Assembly (NCBI RefSeq): GCF_001997295.1
Contig: NZ_CP019605.1
Location: 1,674,001-1,738,000 of the forward strand
DNA: 64,000 nucleotides
DNA from: Tessaracoccus flavus
GTDB taxonomy: Bacteria > Actinomycetota > Actinomycetes > Propionibacteriales > Propionibacteriaceae
Direction: 5' to 3'
Below are positions 16,501 to 24,593 of the stretch, piece after piece (the stretch's first letter is position 1; each line of letters starts with the position of its first letter). The translations under genes and the position numbers were made by a program. The notes beneath the pieces are model-generated. The model was not told the DNA's origin and did no database searches. It worked only from the letters and a program-made list of their open reading frames with translations.

Positions 16501-16666
16501 CATTCACTCAAGTTGCTGGTCACCACGCTGGCGAGCGCCGTGGCCCGGTTCTGGCCTGACACAGCCAGCAACGCCGTCGACCCAGGGTGGGTGCCCACCA
16601 GGATGGGCGGACCCTCAGCTCCGGACGACCTGCGCCTGGGACACCTCACACAGGAGTGGCTCGCCA
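16501..16666 (+). pseudogene. C-terminal fragment of a short-chain dehydrogenase
   Basis: An open plus-strand stretch encodes LLVTTLASAVARFWPD, SNAVDPGWVPTRMGG and GHLTQEWLA. This is the familiar C-terminal part of classical SDR oxidoreductases, where PGWVPT follows the catalytic YxxxK helix. No N-terminal Rossmann part or start codon precedes it. It is a relic lying between the two cassette units. Confidence 0.65.
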
Positions 16667-16728
16667 AGCGCGATCTGCTCGCCCGTCTGGGGCCCCGTCA
16701 CCGCCACTGTGGACGTAGGGTGACGGCC

Positions 16729-17317
16729 ATGGAACTGCAGGACTTCCTCGCCCACGTCCACCGCCGGGAGTTCATCGAGAGCGGCTCCGAACTCCACCGG
16801 CTCATTATTTAAGGCCTCGCAGGAGGCGATGCGGATCACGGCGGAACTCAACTCCCGCTATCACTCTCCCGACGAGGTGCGCGCGCTCCTGTCGCGGCTG
16901 ACCGGCCGCCCCGTCGATGAGTCGGTGACGGTGTTCCCGCCGCTCTACAGCGAGTTCGGCCGGAACCTCAAGCTGGGCAAACGCGTCTTCATCAACATGG
17001 GGTGCCGGTTCCAGGACACCGGCGGCATCACCATCGGCAACGACACCCTCATCGGGCATGGCTGCACCTTCACCACCCTCAACCACGCGATGGACCCAGA
17101 CCGACGCGGCGACATGGTCCCGGCACCCATCGTCGTGGGCCGCAAGGTGTGGTTCGGCGCGAACGTAACGGTGCTCCCGGGGGTGACGATCGGCGACGGC
17201 GCGGTGATCGGTGCTGGCTCCGTCGTCACCCGGGATGTGGAGCCGGACGTGATTGTCGCGGGCGTCCCGGCCAGGCCCATCCGCCCCACCGGATTCCACA
17301 GCATCTCCGCTCCCTGA
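16729..17317 (+). pseudogene. maltose/galactoside O-acetyltransferase, frameshifted near the N-terminus
   Basis: A left-handed beta-helix (hexapeptide) acetyltransferase of the Maa/LacA type. The body (from about 16808) holds INMGCRFQDTGGITIGND, IGHGCTFTTLNH with the catalytic His, and IGAGSVVTRDVEPDVIVAGVPA. The family N-terminus starts at ATG 16729 (MELQDFLAHVHRREFIESGS) but stops at TAA 16810 in another frame. One inserted or deleted base in the ATTATTTAA region would join LHRL to KASQEAMRITAE. A shorter protein could start at ATG 16829, losing about 30 residues. A sequencing error is possible. Confidence 0.75.
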
Positions 17318-17466
17318 GGGCCCGCACCTGAGGCGCGTAAGTCGGCGGCCTCGGACCTGATGCTGCGCCATCGACGATCGGCCTGCGTCCATCGTCATCG
17401 AGGCCGTCATCAGCAGGTTGCCGCAGTCGCTCAGGATCGCCGGGTCGCCACCGACCGTGTGCCCGT

Positions 17467-18129
17467 CTACTCGTCGCTGGGCAGCGCCAGTGGCCCGGTG
17501 CACACGAGCGCACGGCCGGGGCTGTCCATGGTGATCTCGTCGTTGTATGCCGTGGGGCCGGGGGACGGCGCGACCTGGACGCACACCTCCACCTGGGTCG
17601 GGGCCGTGGTGAGCGGCTGCTCGTCATGGACCATCGCCTCGCTCACGTCGGGGAGGTCACCGCGCAGCGGGAGCGGCACGGACATCTCACCGTTCAGGTG
17701 CCCGCCCCGGTCGACCAGCGCGGCGGGGGCCCGCCAAGGCGCGTAGAGCAACGTGCCGGGGGTGGTGCTGAAAACCTGCTTCGACAGACGTGCCGCGTCG
17801 GGGGAGGCCTGCGAGACCCAGACCGACTCCGGCTCCCGCGGGGCAGTGCTGCTGCCGGACTGGTCGTGGCCCCGCTCGGTGAGGACCAGCAGCGGAGCCT
17901 CACCGTCGTTGGTGACGGTGTAGGACACCCGCAGCCCCCGCTCGTCGCGGGACACCGACGCCTCGATGCTGGCCCGGACGGACGCCGGCTCGGTGGTCAC
18001 TGCAGACTCCTGCGTGGACGGGGTGGTCACGGTCGTGGGCTCGGAGGGGGAGGTACCCAGGCTCGTCCCACTGCAGGCCGACAGCGCCAGGCACAGCCCG
18101 GCGGCGGCGACCGACCACCCTCTCCTCAT
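17467..18129 (-). CDS. hypothetical lipoprotein
   Basis: A 220-residue lipoprotein: signal peptide with lipobox LALSAC, then a Thr/Ser-rich linker and a beta-rich domain (VSYTVTNDGEAPLLVL, VEVCVQVAPSPGPTAYND). Two Cys residues in the mature part may pair. I do not recognise the family. It lies between the two cassette units, and its start is next to the GNAT relic at 18.14–18.25 kb. Confidence 0.65.
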   Translation of the reverse strand: MRRGWSVAAAGLCLALSACSGTSLGTSPSEPTTVTTPSTQESAVTTEPASVRASIEASVSRDERGLRVSYTVTNDGEAPLLVLTERGHDQSGSSTAPREPESVWVSQASPDAARLSKQVFSTTPGTLLYAPWRAPAALVDRGGHLNGEMSVPLPLRGDLPDVSEAMVHDEQPLTTAPTQVEVCVQVAPSPGPTAYNDEITMDSPGRALVCTGPLALPSDE

Positions 18130-18139
18130 ACGCCCGACC

Positions 18140-18254
18140 CTAACCGACCTCCACCGTCGATGTCGACGTCCGACGCACGGATAGGACGCAGGTGATGCCC
18201 CGTGGGCAGGTCCACCCGGGACGGAGGAAGGAATTCGTCAGGAATCCACGTCAT
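18140..18254 (-). pseudogene. 5' fragment of the GNAT gene (copy from 12.7 kb)
   Basis: From ATG 18254 the minus strand encodes MTWIPDEFLPPSRVDL and then TGHHLRPIRASDVDID, nearly the same as the start of the GNAT gene at 12332–12790. The similarity ends after about 36 codons at the junction with the lipoprotein gene. This marks the left end of the second duplicated unit. Confidence 0.85.
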
Positions 18255-18326
18255 GCCACATTGTGCCCCCTCCGGGGCATCGTCGCGGCGGCTAGGGTAT
18301 ACGGGGTTCGCGCGGCTGGTCCAGCC

Positions 18327-18366
18327 TTGACGTTTACTAAAGCAAACTCTATATTTGCATTTGCAC
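18327..18366 (+). promoter_or_regulatory. promoter/operator region of vWA copy 2
   Basis: TTGACG (18327–18332), a 17-bp spacer and TATATT (18350–18355) form a good sigma-70-type promoter. The palindrome-like GTTTACTAAAGCAAAC (18332–18347) fills the spacer and TTTGCATTTGCA (18354–18365) overlaps the −10. Both motifs also precede copy 1, so a repressor site is likely. Confidence 0.65.
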
Positions 18367-18393
18367 ACACATCCGACAGGAAGGGACGAGACG

Positions 18394-20397
18394 ATGCCTC
18401 GCCTCCGACACCTCACCGCCGCCACCCCCGCGCTCGCTATCGCAGCCGCGGGTGCCCTCCCCAGTGTGGCCGACGAAACCGCGTTACCCGAGCAGACCAA
18501 GGTCGTCCTGGTGCTCGACGCTTCCGCGTCGATGAACGAGCCCGACCCTTCCGGAGTGACAAAGCTGGAGGCGGCCAAGACCGCCCTCATCGGGGCCCTG
18601 GGATCGCTGCCTGAGGACGCCGACGTGGGCCTGCGCGTCTACGGGGCCACCGTCGACGGCCCCGGCCGGACCCCGGCGGAGTGCGCCGACTCCCAGCTCG
18701 TCCACCCGATCGAGCCCCTCGACGAGCAGGGCCTCACTACGGCCATCCGGTCCTTCAACGCTGTCGGCGAGACCCCCATCGCCTTCGCGCTGCAGGAGGC
18801 CGCCACGGACCTCGGAACTGAGGGGAAGCGGCACATCATCCTCGTCTCCGACGGCGAGGAGCGCTGCGTGCCCGACCCGTGCGTCGCTGTGCAGGACATC
18901 ATCGACGCCGGGATCGGGCTGCAGATCGACACCGTCGGCTTCGGCGTGGGCGGCGTGGCCCGCGAGCAGTTGACGTGCATCGCTGAGGCGGGCGGAGGAA
19001 CGTACTACGACGCCGCGGACGCAGGGACGTTGACCACCACCTTGAGCACGCTTTCGACGCGCACGGCCCGCCCTTTCACCATCCAGGGAACCCCCGTTGA
19101 GGGCAGCCCCACCCCAGAGGGTGCGCCGCTCCTCGAGGTGGGGCAGTACGTCGACGTCGCCGCCTCGTCCACTCAGGGCATGACGACCAAGTACTACCGG
19201 GTCCCGCGCACGCAGCCCGGCTCCACCATCCGGGTGAGCATGGTGGGCCGCATGCCCGCCGCACCCGACGGGATGAACCGAGGACGGTGGGATTGGCGGC
19301 TCTCGACGCCGGACGGCCTCGAGTGCTCGAGCCGGTGGGCACTCGCCAGTGACACGCAGCGACAGGGAGTGATCGCCGCCGGGACCGTCATGGCCGTGCA
19401 ACTGGATCCCCGCGCCCAGCAGCCCGATGCCCGCGCACAAGCCTGCGCCGAGGCCGACGAACTGGTCTACGAGGTGAAGCGTGGCAACGCCAGAACCGCG
19501 GTGACCACCGACGTGGAGATCCGGGTCATGGAGGAGGCTCCCGCAGCCGATGCCGAGTCGCTTCCCGACGGCGTCGCCTCGGTGCCGCGGGACAACTCCG
19601 ACCAGTTGACCTCCCCGGCCTCGGGGGCGCCGGTGAGCGTCGTCGGCGGGGCCAGCTTCAACGATGCCTTGGCGATCGAGCCGGGCACCTACGTCACCGA
19701 TTTGGTGCCGGGAGAAGTGGTCCTCTTCAAGACGCGTGTCGACTGGGGGCAGGAGGCCATCTTCGCGATCGACGGGCCGGACCCGGCGTTCGCACCGTTG
19801 CAGGGCTTGCACAGCCTGGACTGGCTGAACGTTCCCGGAAACGTCTACGCCCCCGACTTCAGCCAGATGGACTCCCAGGAACTGCTGCGCGCGGGGATGT
19901 ACCGCATGGTCAACGGCCGGCTCGAGCTCACGAGCCGCCCCGACATCAACCAGGTTCCCCAGGTCAACTTCCGCAACCGGTGGGATTCGCCGCGGATGTA
20001 CTTCCGGAACAGCAATGGCTTCTCGATGGCCGGTGACTACTACTTCGCCGTCGGCCTTGGCGAGCTCCGCGATGGAGAGCTCCGAGGCGTTCCGGTGCCG
20101 ATCAGGTTCTCGATCGCGGTCACGGGGGACGTGCAAGGGGTCCCGGAGTACGCGGAGGCCGACGTCGAGCCGAGTCCCTCCCCTGCCGCGGAGCCGACGC
20201 CCAACCCCGAGCCGACACAAGAAACGACGGAGTCAGCCACGGCGACGGAAACCCCGTCCGAGGCGGGCGACGATGCCACCGAGGGGTCCACCACTGACGC
20301 AGAGCCCTCCGGTTCCGCGCTGCCGCTCGTGGGAGGAGCGCTGCTCGCCGTCGGCGCAGTGGGGGCCGGTGTCTACGCCGTCCTGCGTCGACGCTAG
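18394..20397 (+). CDS. secreted membrane-anchored von Willebrand A-domain protein, copy 2
   Basis: A 667-residue paralogue of the protein at 13020–15020 with the same architecture: signal peptide (ending before ADETALPEQ), vWA domain with MIDAS DASASMNE, GETPIAF and LVSDGEER, the long unrecognised middle region, a Pro/Glu/Thr stalk (PSPAAEPTPNPEPTQE), one C-terminal membrane helix and an Arg tail. ATG 18394 is chosen for the AGGAAGGGA site before it and the signal peptide after it; the frame is also open upstream to an ATG at 18355. Substitutions are spread over the whole protein, more than in the kinase. It overlaps the convergent kinase gene by 4 nt. Confidence 0.85.
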   Translation: MPRLRHLTAATPALAIAAAGALPSVADETALPEQTKVVLVLDASASMNEPDPSGVTKLEAAKTALIGALGSLPEDADVGLRVYGATVDGPGRTPAECADSQLVHPIEPLDEQGLTTAIRSFNAVGETPIAFALQEAATDLGTEGKRHIILVSDGEERCVPDPCVAVQDIIDAGIGLQIDTVGFGVGGVAREQLTCIAEAGGGTYYDAADAGTLTTTLSTLSTRTARPFTIQGTPVEGSPTPEGAPLLEVGQYVDVAASSTQGMTTKYYRVPRTQPGSTIRVSMVGRMPAAPDGMNRGRWDWRLSTPDGLECSSRWALASDTQRQGVIAAGTVMAVQLDPRAQQPDARAQACAEADELVYEVKRGNARTAVTTDVEIRVMEEAPAADAESLPDGVASVPRDNSDQLTSPASGAPVSVVGGASFNDALAIEPGTYVTDLVPGEVVLFKTRVDWGQEAIFAIDGPDPAFAPLQGLHSLDWLNVPGNVYAPDFSQMDSQELLRAGMYRMVNGRLELTSRPDINQVPQVNFRNRWDSPRMYFRNSNGFSMAGDYYFAVGLGELRDGELRGVPVPIRFSIAVTGDVQGVPEYAEADVEPSPSPAAEPTPNPEPTQETTESATATETPSEAGDDATEGSTTDAEPSGSALPLVGGALLAVGAVGAGVYAVLRRR

Positions 20398-21353
20398 AGA
20401 AGCAGCAGGACGATTCCGAGGATCATCAGTAGCCCGAAGAAGCCGAAGACGAGGAGGTCCCGGGTGCTCAGGCGGCGGCCCGCCGCGTCCCCTGGTTCCG
20501 GCGCAAGCTGGGCACCCGCCCCCGGCTCGGCCGCAGGTTCGGGCACGAAGTGGTCGAACACCTCCACCTCCCCGGCGGCGTCGTCGTGCCAGGCGAGTTC
20601 CGGCGCGGCAAGCCGGGCGAGAGCGTCGGGCAACGTCAACCTGCGCTGAGGGTCAGGCTCGGTCAGCGCCACGAGGGTGTCCCACAGCGCGTCCGGTACA
20701 CCGATGGGCGCGGACCCCTGGCGGGGCACGTCCTGGGGCCGCACCCCGGTCAGCAGGTGGAGACCGACGCTGCCCAACGAGTACGCGTCCGAGGCCGGGG
20801 CCGGATCCCCGAGAGCGGCCAACTCGGGCGCGAGATAGCCGGGGGTGCCCGTCACCAGGCCGGTCTCGGTGAAGCGGGGGCCGTCGAGCTCGACGGCGAT
20901 CCCGAAGTCGGTGAGGTAGGCGTACGGGCGCCCAGCGCCGGTGGCGTCGAGGAGGATGTTGGCAGGTTTGACGTCGCGGTGGACCAGGCGCCCGTCGTGG
21001 ACGGCGATCAGCGCGGAGGCGATCTGGCGCAGGATCTCGGCGACGAAGAGTGGTGGGAGGGCGCCGTAGTCGCCCACCAGGGTGGCCAGCGAGCCGCCGG
21101 CGACGATTGGCATCGTGAAGAGCACCCGATCGTCCTCACCCGCCCAGCCGAGGGGCATAAGGACGTGCGGGTGGTGGATCCGAAGGCTCTGCTCACGCAC
21201 GAACCTCAGCAGCGACGTGCTGTGCGACTGGCGCAGGATCTTGGCGGCGACCACACGGTTCTGCTTGAGGTCCTCGACCCGCCATACGGTGCCCATACCC
21301 CCCTCGCCGATGGGCTCGAGGAGGAGATAGCGACCGGCGAACAGCTCAGCCAT
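20394..21353 (-). CDS. tail-anchored Ser/Thr protein kinase (Hanks type), copy 2
   Basis: A 319-residue paralogue of the kinase at 15017–15970. The catalytic domain is almost identical (GEGGMGTVWR, HRDVKPANILLD, TDFGIAVE, GTPGYLAPE). Differences cluster in the region after the activation segment and in the linker (EPAAEPGAGAQLAPEPGD) before the terminal membrane helix (LLMILGIVLLLL). It is the second gene after its XRE regulator, overlapping by 8 nt. The concentration of changes in the linker and membrane segment suggests each kinase is matched to its own vWA partner (inference). Confidence 0.9.
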   Translation of the reverse strand: MAELFAGRYLLLEPIGEGGMGTVWRVEDLKQNRVVAAKILRQSHSTSLLRFVREQSLRIHHPHVLMPLGWAGEDDRVLFTMPIVAGGSLATLVGDYGALPPLFVAEILRQIASALIAVHDGRLVHRDVKPANILLDATGAGRPYAYLTDFGIAVELDGPRFTETGLVTGTPGYLAPELAALGDPAPASDAYSLGSVGLHLLTGVRPQDVPRQGSAPIGVPDALWDTLVALTEPDPQRRLTLPDALARLAAPELAWHDDAAGEVEVFDHFVPEPAAEPGAGAQLAPEPGDAAGRRLSTRDLLVFGFFGLLMILGIVLLLL

Positions 21354-21810
21354 GGCTGGAGGGGCCAGCCGCCAGCCGCAGTAGGGCCGCCAGTTCTGGA
21401 GCCGTCGTCTGCTGCGCCAGCCGTTGCAATTCCTCCGACGGCGCGGCCGCGCGCAGGGCGTGGACTGCGCCGGCGTCGCGCATCGTCGACATGGTGGGTT
21501 GCTCGTCGTGGATCGCGGCCAGCCGTGCCTCCCTCTCCTCCAAGGAGAGGGCCGGGCCGACGGCCAGATCGGCCAGGGACTGAAGGCGTGCGAGCACCGC
21601 CGGATTACCGATCTTCACCCGGCGAGCGCTGACCAGCTGCGACAGCATCGGCGCGGAGAGCCCGATGACCTCGGCGAGGCGCCCCTGAGTGAGACCCAGT
21701 GCCGACGTGATGCGTCCGACGATGTCGGCAATCGGCTCGCCGTAGAGCTCTCGCTGCGTCTGGCGGTTGATGTTGTCGGGCGTCTCCGCGGCTGGGCTGG
21801 TGGCATTCAC
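21346..21810 (-). CDS. XRE-family HTH regulator, copy 2
   Basis: A 154-residue copy of the regulator at 15963–16412. From NRQTQRELYGEPIADIVG onward the two differ at only about one residue (SLEERE against SSEERE), so the HTH recognition helix is the same and both proteins should bind the same sites. Only the first ~15 residues differ. It leads the operon with kinase copy 2. Confidence 0.85.
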   Translation of the reverse strand: MNATSPAAETPDNINRQTQRELYGEPIADIVGRITSALGLTQGRLAEVIGLSAPMLSQLVSARRVKIGNPAVLARLQSLADLAVGPALSLEEREARLAAIHDEQPTMSTMRDAGAVHALRAAAPSEELQRLAQQTTAPELAALLRLAAGPSSHG

Positions 21811-21898
21811 GCGTCGAGCGTATTCGACCTTGGATGCCGAAGCGCTGTATCACGCCAGGTCTCGGTCGTCCCGTCGGCGACGTCGTCGACGTTCGCTG

Positions 21899-22336
21899 TC
21901 AGCCGGCGCGACCTTTCGGCCGACCGTCGGGTCTGAGCGGTCCGAACAGGCGCTCTCGCTCGCTCAGTAACCAGTGCGGGGTAAGGAGCCGGGTGAGCCT
22001 AGCCGGACGGTTGAAGGCCAGCGACAGCATCGCAACCAGCAGCCCCGCCATGGCGACCAGCGCCAACCAGTGCACGGGCCCCAGACCTCGATCGGGGCTC
22101 TCGACGAGAACCATCACCGCGATCGGGAGGGCCAGCAGCGACAGCCAGAGCCCTCCGGCCAGGCGGTGACCCTCCGGGTCCAGAATCATTCTGAGGCGAA
22201 GGCGGGCCCATCGCCCGGCATAGGCCAGGATTCCGACGACGAAGAAGCCGACCATCCCGGCGCCCACCAACGCGGTAGCCGCAATCACGCCCCAGTCGAT
22301 GTCACTGTCCACACCCAGTCCCTTCGGTCGTGGCAC
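21899..22336 (-). CDS. hypothetical membrane protein
   Basis: A 145-residue protein with about four hydrophobic segments (WGVIAATALVGAGMVGFFVV, GLWLSLLALPIAVMVLV, WLALVAMAGLLVAMLSLAF) and a basic C-terminus. GTG 22336 is chosen because an AGGTGAAGAG site lies just upstream. No known family is recognised. It sits downstream of the ynfA-like gene on the same strand. Confidence 0.6.
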   Translation of the reverse strand: MPRPKGLGVDSDIDWGVIAATALVGAGMVGFFVVGILAYAGRWARLRLRMILDPEGHRLAGGLWLSLLALPIAVMVLVESPDRGLGPVHWLALVAMAGLLVAMLSLAFNRPARLTRLLTPHWLLSERERLFGPLRPDGRPKGRAG

Positions 22337-22396
22337 TCTTCACCTGCGAGCACCCCACCGTACCTGGGGTGCGGCCGACGCCCGGCGCGTCGGTTC

Positions 22397-22732
22397 TCAC
22401 AGGGCGCGGGGCGAATACATGATGACCGCCACCCCGACCAGACAGATCAGCGCGCCGACGACGTCGTAGCGGTCCGGCCGGAAGCCGTCCATCACCATCC
22501 CCCACAGGAGCGAGCCCGCGACGAAGACCCCACCGTAGGCGGCGAGGATGCGGCCAAAGTTGGCGTCGGGCTGGAGCGTGGCGACGAACCCGTAGAGCCC
22601 CAGCGCCACCACTCCGCCGGCCACCCAGAGCAGGCCCCGGTGTTCGCGGACGCCCTGCCAGATGAGCCACGCGCCGCCGATTTCGGTCAGGGCAGCGGCC
22701 ACGAACAAGATGATCGACTTCACCACGGTCAT
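22397..22732 (-). CDS. YnfA family (UPF0060) small membrane protein
   Basis: A 111-residue protein with four membrane helices and the family hallmarks [31 protein letters not shown] and [13 protein letters not shown]. YnfA proteins are related to small-multidrug-resistance transporters; the substrate in this organism is unknown. Length and motif order are normal. Confidence 0.9.
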   Translation of the reverse strand: MTVVKSIILFVAAALTEIGGAWLIWQGVREHRGLLWVAGGVVALGLYGFVATLQPDANFGRILAAYGGVFVAGSLLWGMVMDGFRPDRYDVVGALICLVGVAVIMYSPRAL

Positions 22733-22756
22733 GCGCCCATGGTGTCAGCCATGGCC

Positions 22757-23092
22757 TCAGGCGCGGAAGCGGTCCACCACGCCGGGCGGAGGCGGGCTGA
22801 ACGTGAAGATGCCCTCCACCGGCTCGCCGCGGCGCCAGGCGTCGACGGTCGACTTGCCCTTCCATAGGGCGAGGGCGAGCGCGACAGGCACCCCGAGGAG
22901 GAGCCACGGGCTGATGTCCCACTGGATCGACGGAATCGCCACCACGCCGGCCGCGCACGCGACGTAACCGATCCAGTCGGTCAGCCGGAGCCCGAACGCT
23001 CGAACGATGAGCACTCGCAGCACGAGCGCAAGCACAATAACGAGCGCCACCCCGAAGACGAGCTGAAGAATCTCCATGACACCGGGTCCCAT
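22757..23092 (-). CDS. hypothetical two/three-helix membrane protein
   Basis: A 111-residue protein with hydrophobic segments (LVFGVALVIVLALVLRVLIV, WIGYVACAAGVVAIPSI, LLLGVPVALALALW) and a Pro-rich C-terminus (FSPPPPGVVDRF). ATG 23092 overlaps the stop of the upstream secreted-protein gene as TGATG; an internal ATG at 23077 (MEIL) is an alternative start. The overlap suggests translation with that gene. Function is unknown. Confidence 0.55.
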   Translation of the reverse strand: MGPGVMEILQLVFGVALVIVLALVLRVLIVRAFGLRLTDWIGYVACAAGVVAIPSIQWDISPWLLLGVPVALALALWKGKSTVDAWRRGEPVEGIFTFSPPPPGVVDRFRA

Positions 23093-24408
23093 CAGTAGTT
23101 TCGCCCGGTCACCAGGCTAACGCAGCTGTCCAGACTGGTGACCGAGGCGATGGTGCTGGCGCCGTACACGATGAAGTCTCGGGCCGCCTTGATTCGTCCG
23201 CCCCGCGCGATGATGATCTGGGTAGCTCTCGTCGATCCGTACTGCTGGTAAATTCCTGCGATCAAGCGCAGATTGAGCCCAAGGTTGCCGAGGCGCTGGT
23301 CGTTGTTGGAGCCAAGCTTCATCCAAGCCTGGTAGGCGCGGTTGAGGGCGGTGCCGGGCTTGGCTGCGCGAAGTAGCTTGAACAGCTTCACCGTGATCTG
23401 CGCGATCTTGGCTGCGACGACGACCGTGCCCGCCACGCTCGCGATGCATGCCGCGGCCTTGCGGAAGTACCACCAGAAGGTCGGGTCCGCGGTCACCGGG
23501 AACGCCGTCGTGGCGGTGACGTCGACCACTTGCGTCAGGGTCGCCCCGTCAAGCTCGTAGCGAGTCCCGACGGGCTCGCCGTTGGCGTCGACGGCCCAGG
23601 CCGGCGCGATGGTAGCTACGGCTCGCTCCTCCTCCACCGTGTAGGTCTTGAGGTCGGGCAGCGCAGACAGGGCGGCCTCCTGGGCAGCGGTCAGTTCGCC
23701 CGTGGTTTCGTCGAAGCTGTCGCCCAGGATCAGGCTCGCACGCCGCTCGAGGTCAGCCAGGCTCGCCTCGTCGATCCTCTCGATCTCCACTGGTGCCACG
23801 ATGTCGATGGACCCGTCCTCCGTCTCAACCAGGTGACCGCCCTCGGGCAGCACCAGGTCAAACTCGATGGTTGACGGGGCCGTCTCGTCGGCGAGCACCG
23901 CCACTAGTTGCATGCCCGTCTCAGTGGCTCGCGCCACGACGTCGGTGCTGGGAGCGACCTCCTCCCACACCATGGCATCGTCGACGGCGCTTGCCTCGGA
24001 GGTGTCGCCACGCACCTCGATGCCGACGGCGGGCAGCTCAGCGTGCGTCGCTTCAGCGACCCCATCGCGGTTGAGCACGGTGGTGGTGCCGGCGGTCGTC
24101 GACACGCTCAGCCCCTCGTCGGTCTCCTGCATCGGCAGGGCCCCGACGGCCGAGGCGGCGTCCACCAGCGCAACGACATTGGCTGGTTCGTCATCGCGGA
24201 CGACGTCGAGCGCCGCGTCGGTTATTCCGTGCTTGTCGGCGGAGATTCCCACGACGGGTGTCGTCGTTGCGCCGGACACCTCCACAACCAGCGGGCCGGG
24301 GGCCGTCTCCTCAGCATGGGCAGCCGTCACGCCACCCGAACAGAGCAGTCCGAGGACCACGCCTGCCACTACTACCCTGACAGCACCACGTGCGCCTACA
24401 ACATCCAC
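23092..24408 (-). CDS. hypothetical secreted protein
   Basis: A 438-residue protein. GTG 24408, preceded by an AAGGGGG site, gives a clean signal peptide (VVVAGVVLGLLCSGGVTAAHA). The frame is open to an upstream start at 24576, but that part overlaps the leuD terminator. The mature part has an N-terminal beta-rich, Asp/Glu/Thr-rich region (about 30–300) and a C-terminal hydrophobic segment (CIASVAGTVVVAAKI) followed by a basic helical region. Its end (YQQYGSTRATQIIIARGG, ASTIASVTSLDSC) resembles actinobacterial secreted proteins of unknown role found near toxin-like loci (weak recall). No enzyme motif is seen. Confidence 0.6.
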   Translation of the reverse strand: MDVVGARGAVRVVVAGVVLGLLCSGGVTAAHAEETAPGPLVVEVSGATTTPVVGISADKHGITDAALDVVRDDEPANVVALVDAASAVGALPMQETDEGLSVSTTAGTTTVLNRDGVAEATHAELPAVGIEVRGDTSEASAVDDAMVWEEVAPSTDVVARATETGMQLVAVLADETAPSTIEFDLVLPEGGHLVETEDGSIDIVAPVEIERIDEASLADLERRASLILGDSFDETTGELTAAQEAALSALPDLKTYTVEEERAVATIAPAWAVDANGEPVGTRYELDGATLTQVVDVTATTAFPVTADPTFWWYFRKAAACIASVAGTVVVAAKIAQITVKLFKLLRAAKPGTALNRAYQAWMKLGSNNDQRLGNLGLNLRLIAGIYQQYGSTRATQIIIARGGRIKAARDFIVYGASTIASVTSLDSCVSLVTGRNY

Positions 24409-24542
24409 TATGTCAATCCCCCTTGTCGGACACCTCCCGACAGTCGGCCGAGGCGATGTGGCGCATACGCTATTGAGCGGTTGGATCACCCCAGCCGGAG
24501 ATCCGGCAACGTCGGTACTTTGGTTGATTCTGACAATGACGA

Positions 24543-24578
24543 AAGTGAGGGGCCGCCCCATCGGGCAGCCCCTCACTT
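24543..24578 (-). terminator. intrinsic terminator after leuD
   Basis: AAGTGAGGGGC…GCCCCTCACTT forms a long stem with one internal mismatch and a short loop, 16 bp beyond the leuD stop. Symmetric A/T ends allow it to work in either direction. Confidence 0.8.
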
Positions 24579-24593
24579 CTGTGTTTGCTAGCG

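Larger units (their letters stand above)
18140..21810. repeat. tandem-duplicated cassette, unit 2
   Basis: Second copy of the GNAT 5' end–promoter–vWA–kinase–XRE unit seen at 12700–16412, in the same orientation. The 3' half is nearly identical to unit 1, including silent sites. The XRE start region differs (MNATSPAAETPDNI against MSTPETEAA). Confidence 0.9.
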
